A DNA stretch of 37,149 nt, from contig JANYHZ010000057.1 in the NCBI GenBank assembly GCA_025362135.1, positions 1 to 37,149 on the forward strand. The letters are read 5' to 3'. Positions 37,039-37,149 of this stretch are shown one piece after another (the stretch's first letter is position 1; every line of letters starts with the position of its first letter). The stretch comes from Betaproteobacteria bacterium. Lineage in GTDB: Bacteria > Pseudomonadota > Gammaproteobacteria > Burkholderiales > Usitatibacteraceae. Made by a program: the position numbers and the translations under genes. Below the pieces are notes generated by a model. It was not told the origin of the DNA. It was given only the letters and a program-made list of their open reading frames with translations, and searched no databases.

Positions 37039-37149
37039 TTATTCGGCCGCTTCTTTAAGCGGTTCGGCATGCTTGGATCTGTAGTCAGCAATCGCTGCCT
37101 TGATCGCGTCTTCGGCAAGAATCGAGCAGTGAATTTTCACCGGGGGAAG
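37039..37149 (-). CDS. iscU: Fe-S scaffold IscU, C-terminal fragment (gene continues off the right edge)
   Basis: Reverse complement translates LPPVKIHCSILAEDAIKAAIADYRSKHAEPLKEAAE*. Confidence 0.92.
   Translation of the reverse strand, partial: LPPVKIHCSILAEDAIKAAIADYRSKHAEPLKEAAE

Overview
The window is a 37 kb chromosomal segment of a probable betaproteobacterium, assigned from gene families and gene order. I saw no mobile elements, CRISPR arrays, tRNA or rRNA. Main blocks: (i) the start of an acetolactate synthase gene, divergent from an ECF sigma / DUF3619 / DUF3106 / RDD cluster; (ii) lptG, an MHS-type MFS transporter and an OmpR-type regulator; (iii) an acetate-metabolism region: small membrane ORF, SSS-fused histidine kinase and CheY-like regulator, acs, DUF294/CBS protein with a DnaQ-like exonuclease, actP/DUF485, thiolase, CitE-like lyase, acyl-CoA ligase, YqhA, class I fumarase; (iv) a degenerate-receiver Ser/Thr kinase, then mfd and serB; (v) a GlrK/GlrR (QseE/QseF)-like two-component system; (vi) the isc operon from iscU (partial) to iscX. 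The most interesting unannotated element lies just downstream of glrR, at about 33298-33617. It has two TGTC-N10-GACA-like sites, a textbook sigma-54 promoter (TGGCACG-N4-TTGCT), and a predicted ~136-nt structured RNA ending in a strong terminator. The RNA carries a predicted unpaired CCUCCUU anti-Shine-Dalgarno sequence. This suggests a GlrR/sigma-54-controlled small RNA, analogous in logic to enterobacterial GlmY/GlmZ but unlike them in sequence as far as I can see. Secondary candidates are structured intergenic elements at 10269-10319 and 20246-20313, and an operator-like palindrome at 18970-18987.
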